This document shows positions 7,121 through 8,954 of a DNA stretch of 8,954 nt, piece by piece (positions within the stretch are counted from its first letter, which is position 1; each line of letters opens with the position of its first letter). The stretch comes from Aquificota bacterium. Lineage in GTDB: Bacteria; Thermosulfidibacterota; Thermosulfidibacteria; Thermosulfidibacterales; Thermosulfidibacteraceae. The position numbers were made by a program, and so were the translations under genes. The notes under the pieces are model-generated. The model did not search any database. It saw nothing but the letters and a program-made list of their open reading frames with translations, and had not been told where the DNA came from. Where the stretch lies: the NCBI GenBank assembly GCA_015494645.1, contig WGAU01000139.1:1-8954 (forward strand), written 5' to 3'.

Positions 7121-7584
7121 CGTCCGCGGAGCCTTTTGAAAAAATCTTGTAGCAATCGACGGCACCTTTCCTCTTCAATACCTCCACAAACTTGCACTTT
7201 GTGATTCCAATTCATAGACAAACTGTTTATAACACTTTCAACTGCCCCGAACTTAGGATCTCTTGCCCCATAGAATAAATAAGACACCCTTGCCTGAATT
7301 ATAGCACCACAGCACATGAGACAAGGCTCCAAAGTGACAAATAAAGCACATCCGTTCAATCTCCAGTCACCTATCCTCTTGGCAGCTTCTCTAATCGCCA
7401 AAATCTCCGCATGGGCACACGGATCCTTCAAATATTCCTTCAAATTGTGTCCTTTCCCAATAGTTATACCTTCTGGAGATACCACTACTGCCCCTACAGG
7501 AACTTCTCCCTTCTTGAAAGCCTTCTTGGCTTCTTCAACAGCTTCTCCCATAAATGTTATTATAGCTTCTGAATCATTCAACAC
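7114..7584 (-). CDS. tadA: tRNA-specific adenosine deaminase
   Basis: Zinc-dependent deaminase that converts A34 to inosine in the anticodon of tRNA-Arg(ACG), needed for decoding CGN codons. From GTG 7584 the product is 156 residues, the usual size. The zinc and catalytic motifs are HAE (H58, E60) and PCLMC (C88 and C91); KKGEVPVGAVVV (24-35) and VTLEPC also match TadA. The residue before the AHAE motif is Cys instead of the common Thr (DPCAHAE). Start choice is uncertain: GTG 7584 or TTG 7581 has GGAA (7594-7591) upstream, while ATG 7551 would remove the first 11 residues and lacks a Shine-Dalgarno. The 5' end overlaps the upstream secreted-protein gene by 11 nt, implying co-transcription. 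The 3' end overlaps mqnC by 7 nt from the opposite strand. A guanine or cytosine deaminase is less likely given the motif set. Confidence 0.92.
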   Translation of the reverse strand: MLNDSEAIITFMGEAVEEAKKAFKKGEVPVGAVVVSPEGITIGKGHNLKEYLKDPCAHAEILAIREAAKRIGDWRLNGCALFVTLEPCLMCCGAIIQARVSYLFYGARDPKFGAVESVINSLSMNWNHKVQVCGGIEEERCRRLLQDFFKRLRGRQ

Positions 7585-8566
7585 TGGAGATTCCGAAAAG
7601 TATAGGATTTATACTTATGAGTTTCATTTTTACTCTATAAATCCTTCCATTCAAAAAAAGACAAGGAATGTCCAAAGTCAAAGTGTTATGATTAAAAGTA
7701 ACAACACAGTTAATTTCTGCCGGACACCCATTTGAAAATACCGGAGTGCCTGAAGGAGTATTGGGACACTCATCCCACGAATCTATAACACCATCGCCAT
7801 CAGTATCTACCACAGCAACTTCAGGCTCCTCAGGAACTTCCCCATTTTCTATTATTCTACAATTATAATCAGAATCCTCAGAAGAACCAACCGGAGCAAG
7901 TTCCACCTCACAGTAGGTGAAAATAGTATCATCATAAGAGCTCTTAATTGGTATATTAGCCACGGCTAATCTTTTATAGTCATCAAATGACACAAAAAAT
8001 TCCTGAGTTTCATACTGTTCAGGTTCAGCATCTGGGCAAATATACTCCTGTGAGACACCTTCATATCCCATAGGGAATAACCCGCTAGACGAAAGTTTGT
8101 AAACCCCTAATCCTTCTTTCTCAAACTGGAAAAATCCCGTATTATCAGTAGTTACTTCCCCAGCAGAAGAGTAATACACACGGGCTCCACTCAAAGGTGC
8201 TTTTGTAATCTTATCCACAACTCTTCCCTTGATAAACACCTTAGCCGGCACAAGCTTGACTAAAACATTGTTAGGAGGTCCACAAAGCTTTGTAGGTAGG
8301 TATGCATGTCCGTAACTACCCATCGGATTCACATAAAGCACTGTGTCATTTGGAGTTTCTCCAGGAGGGTAATTAACTACAAAGCTGCCATCCGTTCCAG
8401 TTTTCTTACACTCACCATAATCTACCCTACCAACAATCCCAGCGCAAACTTCAACATTGGCCAAAGGCTTACCGTTTCTCAAATCAACCACTTTACCAGA
8501 CCATCCACCTGCCGATATCGGCTGGGTAAATATTAACATTACTATTGAAACGATAAACAGAAACAT
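7574..8566 (-). CDS. Secreted protein with carboxypeptidase-regulatory-like modules and a thrombospondin type 3 repeat
   Basis: A 330-residue exported protein of unknown role. Residues 1-19 form a hydrophobic signal peptide with a likely cleavage at ISA|GG, although the n-region carries no Lys or Arg. Two beta-sandwich modules of the carboxypeptidase-regulatory-like type follow: about 22-108 (GWSGKVVDLRNGKPLANVEV, then DGSFVVNYPPG) and about 109-220 (FIKGRVVDKITKAPLSGARV, then TTDNTGFFQF). An acidic linker (about 238-253) leads to a thrombospondin type 3-like calcium motif at 254-281 (DTDGDGVIDSWDECP, then SNGCP). The last 45 residues (CVVTFNHNTLTLDIPC onward) resemble the short beta-rich tail found after such repeats in other bacterial surface proteins; this last point is recalled, not tested. 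Several Cys residues suggest disulfides. ATG 8566 follows AGGGGGTGG, and an upstream in-frame TGA closes the frame. It lies in a transcription unit with tadA, an odd partner. Adhesion or envelope binding is only a guess. Confidence 0.85.
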   Translation of the reverse strand: MFLFIVSIVMLIFTQPISAGGWSGKVVDLRNGKPLANVEVCAGIVGRVDYGECKKTGTDGSFVVNYPPGETPNDTVLYVNPMGSYGHAYLPTKLCGPPNNVLVKLVPAKVFIKGRVVDKITKAPLSGARVYYSSAGEVTTDNTGFFQFEKEGLGVYKLSSSGLFPMGYEGVSQEYICPDAEPEQYETQEFFVSFDDYKRLAVANIPIKSSYDDTIFTYCEVELAPVGSSEDSDYNCRIIENGEVPEEPEVAVVDTDGDGVIDSWDECPNTPSGTPVFSNGCPAEINCVVTFNHNTLTLDIPCLFLNGRIYRVKMKLISINPILFGISSVE

Positions 8567-8602
8567 ATCCCACCCCCTACAAAATACTGCTCAGATACTT
8601 GC

Positions 8603-8629
8603 ATAATATATTAATACAGTATTTGTCAA
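8603..8629 (-). promoter_or_regulatory. Promoter of the secreted protein-tadA unit
   Basis: On the minus strand there is a perfect TTGACA (8629-8624), a 15-bp spacer, and TATTAT (8608-8603, 5/6 to the -10 consensus). Transcription starting near 8597 would give a leader of about 30 nt ending at the Shine-Dalgarno of the gene at 8566. The spacer is shorter than the optimal 17 bp. Confidence 0.6.
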
Positions 8630-8750
8630 ATTAAGTTACTGTAATATAAGCAAATCATGATATAAAACTCATTGTACGTATTTATAAAAACAAACATAGA
8701 TTTCTCAATGCGCAATGTACAAACTCTGGAATGGATGATATGCTGCTCAA
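8630..8750 (+). other. AT-rich intergenic stretch before the transposase fragment
   Basis: Stops in all plus-strand frames and a run of A/T-rich sequence argue that this stretch does not code for the missing N-terminal part of the transposase. The last 50 bases hold a possible decayed extension: in the frame of the downstream fragment, MYKLWNG is followed by a TGA (8736-8738) and then YAAQMQRTL. I saw no clear terminal inverted repeat. No RNA gene or terminator is evident. Confidence 0.5.
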
Positions 8751-8954
8751 ATGCAAAGAACCCTGAAAAAACTCAACCTTCCCTATTCAAAAGAGTCCAT
8801 AGAGGACATCATGGACATGATAAAAGAGAAGCTTGATGTTTTCAAAAGACAACCTCTCAAGTCCGACTGGGTAGCAGTATTCATAGATGCCTACTGGGGC
8901 AAGCTGAGGGATCCAGATACAAAAAGCTTGAATGACATTTCCATCTTTGTAGCC
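8751..8954 (+). pseudogene. IS256/mutator-type transposase fragment, 5' truncated and cut by the window edge
   Basis: Sixty-eight codons are open from ATG 8751 to the window edge. Residues 1-35 resemble the helical region before the catalytic core (KKLNLPYSKESIEDI), and DWVAVFIDAYWGKLRD (39-54) matches the block in mutator-type transposases that carries the first catalytic aspartate, FIDA. The following DISIFVA leads toward the next conserved strand. IS256 transposases normally have roughly 80-100 more residues before this point, but the upstream DNA is AT-rich, has an in-frame TGA at 8736 and ends at the divergent secreted-protein gene, so the N-terminus seems lost. It could instead be a short but intact variant starting at 8751; no Shine-Dalgarno is obvious before that ATG. 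The 3' part is outside the window. Confidence 0.65.

Noticed and set aside
7123..7130. Perfect 8-bp palindrome TCCGCGGA just after mqnC, considered as a terminator stem
   Set aside because: It has no loop and no following U-run on the plus strand, and lies in the tadA coding end. It cannot form a standard terminator hairpin.
8306..8536. Plus-strand frame opposite the secreted-protein signal peptide and first module
   Set aside because: No Shine-Dalgarno or motif. The minus-strand reading has a promoter, a ribosome binding site and recognisable domains.

Overview
The window carries ten genes, eight of them complete or nearly so, in two divergent blocks plus a mobile-element fragment at the right edge. 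Moderate GC content, dense packing, Lys/Glu-rich proteins and a complete MqnE/MqnA/MqnC set suggest a menaquinone-making bacterium using the futalosine route, perhaps a thermophilic, Aquificota-like lineage. That placement is inferred from style and gene content only; no phylogenetic marker was compared.

Left block (minus strand, about 1-3182): gltX (glutamyl-tRNA synthetase), a nitroreductase-family flavoprotein, a small single-domain cupin and ilvE (branched-chain aminotransferase, cut by the left window edge). Gaps of 12, 3 and 11 nt make this one probable operon. gltX starts at TTG behind a strong Shine-Dalgarno.

Middle block (plus strand, about 3232-7120): an RNA m5C methyltransferase of the NOL1/NOP2/Sun type, then mqnE, mqnA and mqnC. 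Each junction overlaps (4, 8 and about 20 nt), so the four genes are probably co-transcribed and translationally coupled. MqnA dehydrates chorismate to 3-enolpyruvylbenzoate, MqnE joins this to SAM to give aminofutalosine, and MqnC cyclises dehypoxanthine futalosine. MqnB and MqnD, needed to complete the early pathway, are not in the window.

The two blocks diverge from a gap of about 50 bp that may hold overlapping back-to-back promoters. The methyltransferase may be leaderless.

Right block (minus strand, 7114-8629): a promoter, then a secreted protein with two carboxypeptidase-regulatory-like modules and a thrombospondin type 3 calcium-binding repeat, then tadA (tRNA adenosine deaminase) overlapping its 3' end. 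tadA converges on mqnC and their stop regions overlap by 7 nt. At 8751-8954 (plus strand) there is a fragment of an IS256/mutator-type transposase whose N-terminus appears to be missing; it runs off the right edge.

No tRNA, rRNA, CRISPR array or convincing intrinsic terminator was seen. I found no clearly new system. The least explained items are the secreted protein, the nitroreductase-cupin pair and the transposase remnant.
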